A DNA stretch of 10,771 nt from Euperipatoides rowelli (taxonomy: Eukaryota > Onychophora > Udeonychophora > Euonychophora > Peripatopsidae), in assembly GCA_003024985.2 (NCBI GenBank), contig PXIH01S0007813.1; one strand, given 5' to 3'. Numbering within the stretch: the first letter of the stretch is position 1; each line of letters starts with the position of its first letter. The position numbers were made by a program, and so were the translations under genes. The notes below the pieces were generated by a model that worked only from the letters and a program-made list of their open reading frames with translations, did not search any database and was not told the DNA's origin. This document shows positions 1 to 7,800 of the stretch, one piece after another.

Positions 1-344
1 AAAAAAAAAAACTAGATTTGGACAAGGGATAACCTTGCTGGACTATAGTCTGTTGTTGTCCGTCATATTTGTATTTGTATTTTTTTTAATACAAATAGAT
101 TACGGCAGCATATAATAATTTAAATTTAGTGATTAGTCTCACCCGAATGACATCATGGGTGTTAATTTTGTTATGCAGCAAGAAGAAATTAGCTGCTTAT
201 AATATTTAACAAATCCTAAATTGTTTTATTTTTACCTTAAAAGTCATATTTAATTCATAATTTCTTCACAATATTGATCAAATGCAAACCACGGATGTTA
301 GGATGATGGCTTTGTTGTTTTTAATTTCCCCTAATTGCTAACAA
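1..344. other. AT-rich DNA, no gene seen
   Basis: I see no coding frame or mobile-element end in this stretch. It opens with an 11-base A run. A perfect 10-bp palindrome, GACTATAGTC, lies at 41-50, beside a small CAAGG/CCTTG stem near 22-36. The rest is A/T-rich low-information sequence with a T run near 80-88. Confidence 0.6.
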
Positions 345-640
345 AATAATGTCTAGTATGCAAGACCTTGGAGATTGGATCGAGCAGACACATTGGGTAA
401 TACAGTACTAAATGGAAAGAATAAAATATCCCTCAGCAATAATAATAATGGATCATTCTAGTAATACATTAATGGCATATTACAGTAATGTTTCAATGAT
501 GCAAGACCTCAAAGATTGGCTCAAGCAGACACATTGGGTAATACAGTACAATGTGTTAAGAATAAAATATCCCTCAGCAATAATATTAATAATAATATCT
601 AATTTATATATTAATGGCATATTACAGTGTTTCAATGATT
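345..640 (+). repeat. Two-copy tandem duplication, unit about 141 bp
   Basis: Two head-to-tail copies are visible. The phrase ATGCAAGACCT begins copies at 358 and 499, and both copies end near TTTCAATGAT (491-500 and 630-639). Long identical blocks include a 25-bp block starting GCAGACACATTGGG (about 388 and 529) and a 27-bp block starting AAGAATAAAATATCCC. Homology seems to begin slightly upstream of 358, near 345. The copies differ by substitutions and by an AT-rich stretch of altered sequence in the second half. A 76-codon plus-strand frame over this region repeats the peptide RIKYPSAII only because the DNA is duplicated. I do not recognise the unit as a known element. Confidence 0.85.
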
Positions 641-690
641 AAAAATCGCCTACAATCATAACGTGTTATTTTATTTGTTTTACTTATTGA

Positions 691-901
691 ATTTTTAGTT
701 CCACTCCAAGGGACGGTATTATACCGACATTTTTACTTTACAATTCTCAATTCAACAATCATTGTTAGCCTCAAAAATGGTATAAATTAATTTTGTTTTT
801 AATCTTACCAAATGATTTTTAAAAAAAAAACAAAAAATTAAAATCAGGGGATTTAAAAGAATACCACCAAGACAATTTTCAATTGGAGTGGAAAGGGTTA
901 A
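691..901. mobile_element. Possible degraded piggyBac-type MITE
   Basis: A perfect 11-bp inverted repeat is present: TTCCACTCCAA at 699-709 and TTGGAGTGGAA at 883-893. The right end continues as AAAGGG followed by TTAA at 898-901. This matches the piggyBac layout, in which elements begin CCCTTT and sit in a TTAA target. The left end should read TTAACCCTTTCCACTCC but reads ATTTTTAGTTCCACTCC, so the left target site and first bases would have to be decayed. Inside the left end lies the 13-nt palindrome CGGTATTATACCG at 714-726. There is no transposase frame, so the element could only be non-autonomous. The family assignment is an inference from one good end; the inverted repeat itself is seen directly. 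Confidence 0.42.
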
Positions 902-1140
902 AAGATTCTGTAATTTTGATTAATAATGAAGCTTTTAGCATTTTTTTAAAAAGTTTACTAGACAAACCTGTTTTTCCTTTTCTTTTAAAAATATTATAGA
1001 TTCTATAAACAGGTGGGCTACTGCTAGAATAACTACACTTTGATTAACACAATTGCTTTATTAGTGATAATGATGAGCCTATAAACACAGACACATAAAT
1101 TAAAATATACAGATCTATACAGTTTGATAAATGACTACAT
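902..1140. other. AT-rich spacer with a weak hairpin
   Basis: No gene is visible. An 8-bp inverted repeat, ACCTGTTT at 966-973 and AAACAGGT at 1007-1014, could form a weak stem with a 33-nt loop. In sequence of this composition that may well be chance. Confidence 0.4.
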
Positions 1141-1436
1141 AAATAGTAAGATAGATAAAGTAGTAGATAGATAGATAAATAAATAAACAGCAGTGTGAGA
1201 TAGATAGATGGATATTGGATAGATAGATAGTGAGAGATAGATAGATAGTGAGAAAGAGATATATAGATAGTGAGAAAAAGAGATAGATAGATAGTGAGAA
1301 AGATAGATAGACAAATAGTGAGAAAGAGAGATAGATAGTGAGAAAGAGATAGATAGATAGTGAGTAAGAGAGATAGAAAGTGAGAAAGAGATAGATGGAT
1401 AGAGAGAGATCTATAGGTAGATAGATGACTACATAC
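1141..1436. repeat. GATA microsatellite with a nested ~21-bp repeat
   Basis: The stretch is almost entirely purine plus T on the plus strand and is built of GATA units. Inside it, the phrase TGAGAAAGA (with variants) recurs. TGAG starts at 1231, 1249, 1271, 1294, 1319, 1339, 1361 and 1381, a spacing of 18-25 bp averaging about 21. It is therefore a composite minisatellite rather than a plain tetranucleotide repeat. On the minus strand it leaves open a 107-codon frame of alternating Leu, Ser, Ile and Tyr, which is a repeat translation and not a gene. Confidence 0.93.
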
Positions 1437-2239
1437 ATAGGAAGATAATTACAGATGACAGATGAATAGATACTGTATAACTGTACATTCTCACAGCATA
1501 GACTCTAAACATTTTAAATTTTTCTTTCTAGTAAAGAAATATTCAAGAGTAGGCTATAGAGTTTATAAGAGACTGGAGTATAGAGTAATCAGTTGATTAA
1601 ATTGCGCATATTTTAATTATAGAAAAGAAACCTTTTACTGTTGCTCATTTGTTAGAAGCATATAATCTCCTATAAATTGTTAATTATAGGTTCGTAGACA
1701 AGTCTAGTCACTGAATGTTTCAAGAGAAGCTTGTCTTTAAAATAATCACTGAGTTTTCTTTCTTTCACATGGCAGATCTTTACATCTGATTAGAGACTAC
1801 ATTTCCCTGGATCTGTTTCTTCTATGTTCTAATTCTTCAATGCCATGAAGCTATAATAATCTAAGCAAACTCAAACATGTTTATTCTTTCATTCAGTAAT
1901 GCATTTATTATATAAAGCCTGTACTATCTGCTTTTATAGTCTAACTGCAGTGCTTAATTCACTTGAAGCCTATTTCAAGAAAGCCACTTACAGTATTAAT
2001 TGACCACCTGGATTTAAAAACACATTTTTTCTTTCTTTTTTTTTTTGCTTTAACAATTTAATTTAATTGATTACATAAATTTGTGCAATAAATTTTATTA
2101 TAAATATGAATGCTGAGATCAACTCCCATTACTCAAAAGGCATTTCACGGATACATTCATAAAACTCCCAATTGTTGCAAGCTAAAGAAATATTGCATTT
2201 ATAATAATAAAAGAGATCATTTACTCTAGGCATGTGCAG
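1437..2239. other. Low-repeat noncoding stretch, function unknown
   Basis: No coding frame of note is seen. About 1540-2020 is less skewed and less repetitive than most of the window, apart from short T runs. It holds several TAAT/ATTA homeodomain-type cores, for example TTAATTGA near 1997-2004. That would fit either ordinary unique DNA or a weakly conserved noncoding element. A T run occupies about 2036-2046. Nothing here identifies a gene. Confidence 0.4.
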
Positions 2240-2910
2240 AAAAATGGCCACAATTTGGCGTGTTTATAAATTTGGACACGTGAGCGTAGTTTAGCATAAA
2301 TTTGTTGAACCGTGTGGCAAATTCTATTTTAAGCATGCTCGTCATTTAGCAAACTTTTTGAATAATTTAAAATTATTCGATATTTTTTCGTTTGTCATTA
2401 AGCGTTTAACTGAACTATACCGTTCGTAATTAGTAAATCTCGTTCGTTACGTTAGTTTCATTTCAAACTTTCTAACCTTGCTCGAGAAATAAGTTATTTC
2501 CTGTGATTTGGGTTTTCATAAAAGCGAACAAAAAAATTATTGTTGCATCCACTGTGGATTTTTAACCGCGGTTAAAATGATTTTTAATTGGTATGTAAAA
2601 ATTGGGTGACAAGATTATTTCAGATGACGGTGTAGTGATTATATTTTTAATTATATGCCACCCTAATCATGAATTTTACATTAATTTTTGGGGTGAGAGT
2701 AAATCGATTATGAATATTCCCTACGATAAGCACTGCAAGCATGCTTACCTGAAAGGATTAACAGTAATTTGTAATGCCGGTTTTTGTGAAATATTTTTTG
2801 ATACAATTTTTTTTTCACATTTAAATGGTTTTGTCACTGTTAGATTTCATCTTGCCTTGCATCACAATTATTGTTGCATAAAAATTGTAATTTATTATGA
2901 TTGAATACTT
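2240..2910. other. CpG-retaining stretch, possibly regulatory
   Basis: CpG dinucleotides are frequent between about 2240 and 2580 (roughly 18 by eye), in motifs such as CTCGTTCGTTACG and CCGCGG. The following kilobase is clearly CpG-poor. A canonical E-box, CACGTG, lies at 2277-2282. Local CpG retention suggests lower methylation or recent insertion, as at promoters, enhancers or young repeats. A 100-codon plus-strand frame at 2602-2904 starts with ATG. Its product is rich in Ile and Phe, has no domain I recognise and shows no signal peptide, so I do not call it a gene. ATTATTGTTGCAT occurs twice (about 2536 and 2868). Confidence 0.4.
2560..2577. repeat. Perfect 18-bp palindrome
   Basis: TTTTAACCGCGGTTAAAA reads identically on both strands and is centred on CCGCGG. 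The core AACCGCGGTT is two paired AACC half-sites. Such a dyad could bind a dimeric protein or extrude a small cruciform. No binder is assigned: the Grainyhead consensus AACCGGTT is similar but lacks the central CG. Confidence 0.8.
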
Positions 2911-3301
2911 TCAAGCCAGTAAAGGCTAACCTATCGTCCATCTATGTCATTACTTTATCAGTAAATAATAACTAAACCAAAAGTAATGAAAGGAACCGAA
3001 AAAAAATCTAATAATGAGCACACCTTTTGTTGGAATAGAGAAAATATCCAACATTTTGAAATAAATTGACAATTTTTTTAATGAATGCATGTATATTCAT
3101 AAAACTGTACCTTTATGCCAAGTTGGACACAAGAAAAGATTCACCACTCAATGTTTTCGGTAAGCCTATATGTGTATTAAATATATTTTGGATTATTTCC
3201 ATTTCAGGAAAACTACAAGGTAGGGGGATTTAGATGTTTAAGTCACTTTGTCTATTGAATAATTAGGTATGGCTAAAAAAATGCTGATAAATTAAAAAAA
3301 A
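2911..3301. other. AT-rich DNA, no gene seen
   Basis: No frame or RNA gene is supported. A short hairpin is possible from TGTTGGA at 3028-3034 and TCCAACA at 3047-3053 (7-bp stem, 12-nt loop). The remainder is AT-rich and CpG-poor. Confidence 0.5.
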
Positions 3302-3611
3302 CTAGCACAGAATGGAGTCAGACATATTCAAGTTTACATATTGTCGCTGTAACTGCAAAAGTTTATATGTCCAAATCCATACTTTTCAAGAAAGCAAAAA
3401 AAAAAAAAACAATTTTTGAAACCATTCACTGGTACAACAAATGTATTGGACTTTGGCTATATACCACTTTGAGCTAAAATAAGTCTTACAAAATTTTGAT
3501 GACATGTCAGGTGTTAGGACACATCCAATGAGCTAATAAAAAAAATGAATTTTTTGACATACAACCTTTTGCAGTTACAGCAACGATATGCAAATTCCAT
3601 TAGCAAACTAG
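3302..3611. mobile_element. Inverted-repeat element, probable DNA-transposon MITE
   Basis: The left arm from about 3331 to 3375 and the right arm from about 3553 to 3597 are reverse complements at most positions. The core GCTGTAACTGCAAAAG at 3346-3361 matches 3566-3581 exactly, and the flanking TTTATATGTCC pairs with GACATACAACC. Outside this core both sides read CTAG followed by a partly similar run ending AATGGA (left 3302-3315; right, on the other strand, 3611-3597), with about 18 extra bases on the left. The ends may thus lie at TA dinucleotides, as in Tc1/mariner-type insertions, though this is not firm. The loop holds a 14-A run at 3396-3409 and no coding frame. Inverted repeat seen directly; superfamily inferred. 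Confidence 0.65.
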
Positions 3612-5057
3612 ACCCTAAAGAGGAAAGACATCCTATTCACTTAGAATATTATTATTGAACAACATGAAATAAACTTTGTCTGAGCTAATGGGAATGGTGT
3701 AAAAGCCAAAAAAAAAAAGCCTCTTTTATGGGAAGTCAGCATTGTTGCATAATTTGACCTGAGGTCAGTGGGTAGTCTCACTCTCCCTTCATGTTAAACT
3801 TAATGGTGGGTGTAATTGCATGATAACGTGAATTTGTTTAGCCTGAAACGTACATTAAAGCCCAATATTTTATAAGAGTAAAGACATTCAAAAAGGTAAG
3901 ACTTTTAGGAAAGCATCTCAATCATTTTAAAAAGAGTTTCGTGTACTATCTGCTTTAGAGCAATATCTGGACTAATGTGATCATTCATAAGAAAATATTA
4001 TTATATAGCTTAAATGGATAAATGTTCCTATCTGGAAAAGATCCTTTGATTTCTATCTAATTTTAACCCCAATTTGGCATTGTATTTTAGATCATTTTGA
4101 ATATATTACCAAATCGTATCTAATATCTACAGTTTTTTTTTTTTTTTTGCAGTACAAGTTTTTTTAACTGATATATAAAATTTTTCATAGGCATCACAAA
4201 ATATCTTAAATTTCATTTGGTGCCTAAGAACAGTTTGGTAACTCCCAGATTAGAACATAAGTTGAGGGGGTGAGAGAAGAAGAGAATTTGCAATAACCAA
4301 TTCAAAAATATTTCCTATAATTTGATAAGTTTTGAGAATGTACTCAAAATAAATGGTTCACATTGTGGACCAAGTAATGAAGGAGGGTAACTTATAAGAA
4401 GAGGTTACAGGCTAATCTAAATAATTGGCTACTCAGAAGTCGATTTCTATAATATACAGTAACTCCTGATAGGAATATCACCATCTACAAAAAAAAATAA
4501 TTAATATCCACCCTTGCTTCCTTTTAAAAACTTATTCAAAATATTATTCAAAATAGGTAAAAGAAAGTCCATACCCAAAACATTTATATTATTACTTAAA
4601 AGTATAAGTTTAAAGAATATTTTGAATTTAAGTATCATTCATTAAAATTTCTTTTTAAAGTAAATTACTCCGGTTTTAAATGGGCTTATTGCATCTATGA
4701 TGTCATTTCCAGTTGTGTAGGCCAGCAGATTTTATTTTGATAAGTTTTTGTTATTTGATAAATATTTTTTTTTTTTTTGTTTGATGGAGGGGTAGGGCGT
4801 AGGGGTTGTTCGAAAATTTTGATTATTTGATATTTGATAAACTTTAACAATATTGCATCCAGTCTAAATTGGGCATATTCTATAAAAAAAATGTATAATG
4901 TGTCATAAAACAGAAAAAGTGGGGAACATTAAATGACAAGCCTACGGTAATTGGTTTGGCACCTAATCAAGAATAGATATGTACTGCTGACACATCAGAG
5001 GAGTGTTCGTCACACTTCCTCCACAACAATAACAAAAAGCTTTTTCCTGAATGTTAT
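3612..5057. other. Long AT-rich noncoding stretch
   Basis: I see no gene, RNA or complete mobile element in these 1.4 kb. Notable details are a 16-T tract at 4133-4148, a 14-T tract at 4765-4778, a G-rich patch (GGAGGGGTAGGGCGTAGGGG) at about 4786-4805, and a TTTGATAA motif recurring at 4321, 4736, 4754 and 4833. TGACCT-G-AGGTCA at 3755-3767 is an everted pair of nuclear-receptor half-sites, but one copy alone is weak evidence of function. Confidence 0.5.
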
Positions 5058-5065
5058 GGTAGTGT
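5058..5065 (+). repeat. Left target-site duplication of the hAT element
   Basis: GGTAGTGT lies immediately before CAGGGC and is identical to the eight bases directly after GCCCTG at the other end. Eight bases is the usual hAT duplication length. Confidence 0.88.
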
Positions 5066-5475
5066 CAGGGCCGTTTTACTGCCTAGACACAGTAGGAAAA
5101 TGTGGCCTATATTAAAACCTAAGGAACCCATTTTTCAAATAACATGTCATTGTGTTGCTATTCTATTATTGCCACTTTGTAAAAATCATAAAAAAAATTC
5201 AGTAAGAAATTGAAATAAATTCTCCAAAGTTATGCACACAACTCTGAATTGGCTGAGATCAGAGAAGGGAACAATCCTAAATCGTAATGTTCATGGAATT
5301 TTACAATAAACAGAACTTGCTATAAAATTTTAAAAGAAAATTCACAGGTGGATCCCCACCAGGCTTCTGCACCTGAACCCCACTGCCGGGCTATTACCAC
5401 AAGGCGCCTGTATCTATTATAAGGGGCCCAATTCTTATGCTTGCCTAGGGCCCTATAAAGACTTAATCTGCCCTG
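5066..5475. mobile_element. Non-autonomous hAT element (410-bp MITE) with intact TSD
   Basis: The element starts CAGGGCCGTTTTA at 5066 and ends TAATCTGCCCTG at 5475. The ends are inverted: the first six bases match perfectly (CAGGGC/GCCCTG) and about 11 of the first 16 match. It is flanked by identical 8-bp direct repeats, GGTAGTGT at 5058-5065 and 5476-5483. CAGGG-type termini with an 8-bp target duplication are the hallmark of the hAT superfamily. It has no transposase frame, so it would have been moved by an autonomous relative elsewhere. The right third (about 5340-5475) is much richer in G+C than the surrounding DNA, with TAGGGCCC and GGGGCCC runs. A minus-strand frame of 81 codons overlaps the right half and is only a shadow. 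The perfect duplication suggests fairly recent insertion. Confidence 0.88.
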
Positions 5476-5483
5476 GGTAGTGT
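5476..5483 (+). repeat. Right target-site duplication of the hAT element
   Basis: This GGTAGTGT is the second copy of the duplicated target. It begins at the base after the terminal GCCCTG, so the two copies fix both ends of the element to the base. Confidence 0.88.
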
Positions 5484-6282
5484 TGTCATTTTTATTTTTT
5501 TTGCAATTGCAGGGCAACATACATTGTGAAAAGTATTTCATTGGGGAGGGATGTCGTGGGGACATTTAAATCGAGCATCTGATTCTAGCTCCAAGTAAAT
5601 CCCATTTCTCACCTTTTTAACTTTATAGGCTTAGAATTAAAATTATTGTTTAAAGCATTTATCAACATATAAAGAAGAAATAAACACTCACAGATATGTC
5701 TTGTATGCATTTGTTAAATCGAGTGAACGTAATAAATATCTTCATTAATTATAAGTTATAAGCAGGTTATTTAAAGTAACAAGTGAAATCATTTTCTCAT
5801 GACACATAACAACATTGTTTACCATGACTAAAACTGTGGATGGCTAGGCTAAATTTTATATTATGTTACTCTAAATCTTTCTTTAGAAATAGATAGGGGT
5901 ACAAATTAATATGTGTAGAAAACCACACCTTAAATTAAATCAACCAGTTCGACAAATCTGTTACCTTACTTCCCATAACATTTTAAAGAAAATAGTTTAT
6001 TCAGTATATATTCTCGAGAAAATTAAGGTTTATTTATACCTCTACATAATGAATTCCATTACGTAAAAAAAATGTTAGCGCTCTGCAAGATCATACACAT
6101 TGCTGCAGACAGACAGACATCCTTCATCTTCACTAATTATTGAAAACATTCAGACTTATCCGTTTGCTCTCAGCATTGTTACCATTGAAGGTTTTCTAAG
6201 TAGAGGGCAGCACACTGTTGTTTTTGTTCCAATTGATTTAGTTTGAAAACAACGTATTTTAAAATGGATTTTCATTAAGCCT
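5484..6282. other. AT-rich DNA, no gene seen
   Basis: No coding frame, RNA gene or inverted-repeat element is supported. The sequence is A/T-rich with a short CAGACAGACAGACA run near 6107-6120. A minus-strand 83-codon frame at 6156-6407 runs into the next inverted repeat, has no recognisable domain and is treated as chance. Confidence 0.5.
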
Positions 6283-6733
6283 AAAATAAAGTAAAACTGG
6301 GCGTCACGACACACTAGTATGTCACTCATCAGTCGTAAGGGTGTCATGTTTCCAAAACATAAATGGACACCTGTGAAGCAAAGTGGTGTATGGCAATTTT
6401 TCCACAAACTGAGATACAGCAGTTCATAGTTTTTGATATGCTGAAAAATCTGTTTTTTTTTTCAAATATGTGGCGTACTCTAGTGGACTAAATAGGAAGT
6501 ATGAGGTTCACCACTTTGCTGCCACATAAAATACATTTCCAAGTAACACCTTATGGGTCTAACTCAATTTTTTTTAAAAATATTGACATACACCACTTCG
6601 CTTCTTGGGTGTCCAAATATAATATTTTCGTTAATCAAAGTTTAAATATATTTTTAAAAAATAAAGTAAACGTATTTACAATACAAGCACAACAAATGAA
6701 TATTTTCGGGGCGTAGAGTTACCTTAAAATTAA
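6283..6733. mobile_element. Inverted-repeat element, unclassified
   Basis: A 37-nt arm at 6365-6401 pairs with 6578-6614 at about 31 of 37 positions. It starts GGACACC on the left and ends GGTGTCC on the right, with the shared core ATACACCACTT. The CACCACTTnGCT motif also occurs a third time at about 6509-6520, followed by GCCACAT, which pairs with ATGTGGC near 6468-6474. The structure is thus a nested set of inverted and direct repeats. Weaker similarity farther out (around 6283-6305 against 6709-6733) suggests outer ends, but these limits and the absence of a clear target duplication are uncertain. No transposase is present, and a 71-codon frame at 6501-6716 is a shadow of the repeat. Confidence 0.5.
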
Positions 6734-7089
6734 ATGAGTAATATTAAGAGCTTTGAGAATAAAAAAGAATATTCTTAACTCTACTGGGCATCGTTTTTTT
6801 TTTTTTAAATATCGTCAGGATGTCGCAAAGAAAAAAGTTTGGAAACCCCTGGTGTTGAGTAATTTCATTGATTACAAACGAAATCTTGTAGAAAACTATA
6901 AATTTATGCATACTTCACCATTTACGATACTGATCAAAATTGGTCAGAGACCTGTTTCATACAACTATGAATGAGCCATTAGTCATGTGACTTTCATGAA
7001 ATACATCATGGAAGAAAATGTTGTTATACCACCCTAGAAAATGTTCAAATCCTTATTTGAAATAATCTTTTAAGCCTGTTAAACCTTTT
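6734..7089. other. AT-rich DNA, no gene seen
   Basis: A 13-T tract lies at 6794-6806. The 73-codon plus-strand frame at 6753-6974 translates that tract as a run of Phe and shows no domain, so I do not call it a gene. Nothing else stands out. Confidence 0.5.
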
Positions 7090-7112
7090 GAAAAAAATAA
7101 GTTTTGAATAAG

Positions 7113-7129
7113 CCCGTTAGATGGCGCTG
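7113..7129 (+). promoter_or_regulatory. CTCF-like motif
   Basis: CCCGTTAGATGGCGCTG contains AGATGGCGC. It agrees with the bilaterian CTCF core CCASYAGRKGGCRS at about 12 of 14 positions. CTCF is a zinc-finger insulator protein. A single motif match in 10 kb is suggestive only, although the flanking sequence is CpG-retaining and not repetitive. Confidence 0.3.
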
Positions 7130-7655
7130 TTACTGGCTTCGGAACACACTACTCCAATAATAGGATTATATTAAATTCAATATTATATTATTTTCCTGTC
7201 GGCACGTATGATCTTCTGCGACAGCTAAAAAGGAGAAATAGTATTAAAGTAATAACTTAAACCTATTAACAATACAAGATAAAATAAATAAAACTATTTA
7301 ATAATCGTGAAAGCAAACTTTAAGGAGAATTAAGTTTAATACGGCTCTGGCTTTGTATTGAACGTTCTTTCAGATATACTATTAGAGATCTACCGTGACT
7401 TTAATTCTCCTTTGAATTGATATTTAAACACTTATATCCGCAGGTAATAAGTAAGACGAAGATTCAGAGGTGTGGTTCAGGTGGACATTGTATTCCTCAT
7501 CACAGTGTCGGGGTTTCAGTCGTGCCATCGTCATCATTCAAGGATTGGCTACCGCACAACAACGGTAAACAGAAAAAGCCTTTTTAAGAGCGGTCAAGTT
7601 ATCGTCGTTCTTCGATTTAGGAAACTTTTTTTTTATTATCTATATTCTTGGTGAA
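7130..7655. other. CpG-retaining unique stretch, possible regulatory or exonic DNA
   Basis: CpG is noticeably more frequent here than in neighbouring DNA, for example in GTCGTGCCATCGTC and ATCGTCGTTCTTCG. A 60-codon plus-strand frame at 7472-7654 has no recognisable domain. Donor-like GTAATA and GTAAAC strings occur near 7444 and 7564, but without a reading frame they cannot support an exon. I leave the function open. Confidence 0.3.
7322..7412. repeat. 12-bp inverted repeat (hairpin)
   Basis: AAGGAGAATTAA at 7322-7333 is the exact reverse complement of TTAATTCTCCTT at 7401-7412, with looser pairing beyond both ends. The loop is 67 nt. It may be a remnant of a small inverted-repeat element or chance. 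Confidence 0.5.
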
Positions 7656-7800
7656 CACATTCTCAAGGTTCTAGTAGGAAAAAATATTATTTAAATTACC
7701 TAGCTGCATCATCAACCCTTTACGCCCTTAAGTTTAATTTATTAGCTTTTGTCTCCTAATTGGAAAAGTTTTTTTTTTTTATATATGTCTCTTTTCCTGC
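7656..7800. other. Short AT-rich spacer
   Basis: This stretch leads into the foldback and contains a long T run near 7768-7780. No feature is supported. Confidence 0.5.

Noticed and set aside
412-642. 76-codon frame with a repeated peptide
   Set aside because: The peptide repeat comes directly from the tandem DNA duplication, and the second copy diverges without sign of codon constraint.
1115-1438. 107-codon minus-strand open frame rich in Tyr, Leu, Ser and Ile
   Set aside because: It is the translation of the GATA/GAGAAAGA satellite; the periodic peptide mirrors the DNA repeat and no domain or gene context exists.
1686-1738. Hairpin from AGACAAG and CTTGTCT as a microRNA precursor
   Set aside because: The stem is only 7 bp with no extended pairing, far below the length of a microRNA precursor.
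2602-2904. 100-codon plus-strand frame as a gene
   Set aside because: The peptide has no recognisable domain, is skewed to Ile and Phe as expected for AT-rich chance frames, and no splice or promoter evidence supports it.
3755-3767. Everted nuclear-receptor half-site pair TGACCT-G-AGGTCA
   Set aside because: A 13-nt near-palindrome can arise by chance, a one-base everted spacing is not a well-established functional arrangement, and nothing nearby supports regulation.
4133-4152. T16-GCAG as a 3' splice site
   Set aside because: It looks like a strong acceptor, but no open coding frame or branch-point-supported exon follows; poly-T tracts are common throughout the window.
5320-5565. 81-codon minus-strand frame over the hAT element
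   Set aside because: It crosses the element end and the target duplication into unrelated flank, so it cannot be a transposase remnant; it is a shadow of the G+C-rich end.
7472-7654. 60-codon frame as an exon
   Set aside because: No domain, and the nearby donor-like strings are not paired with convincing acceptors and phases.
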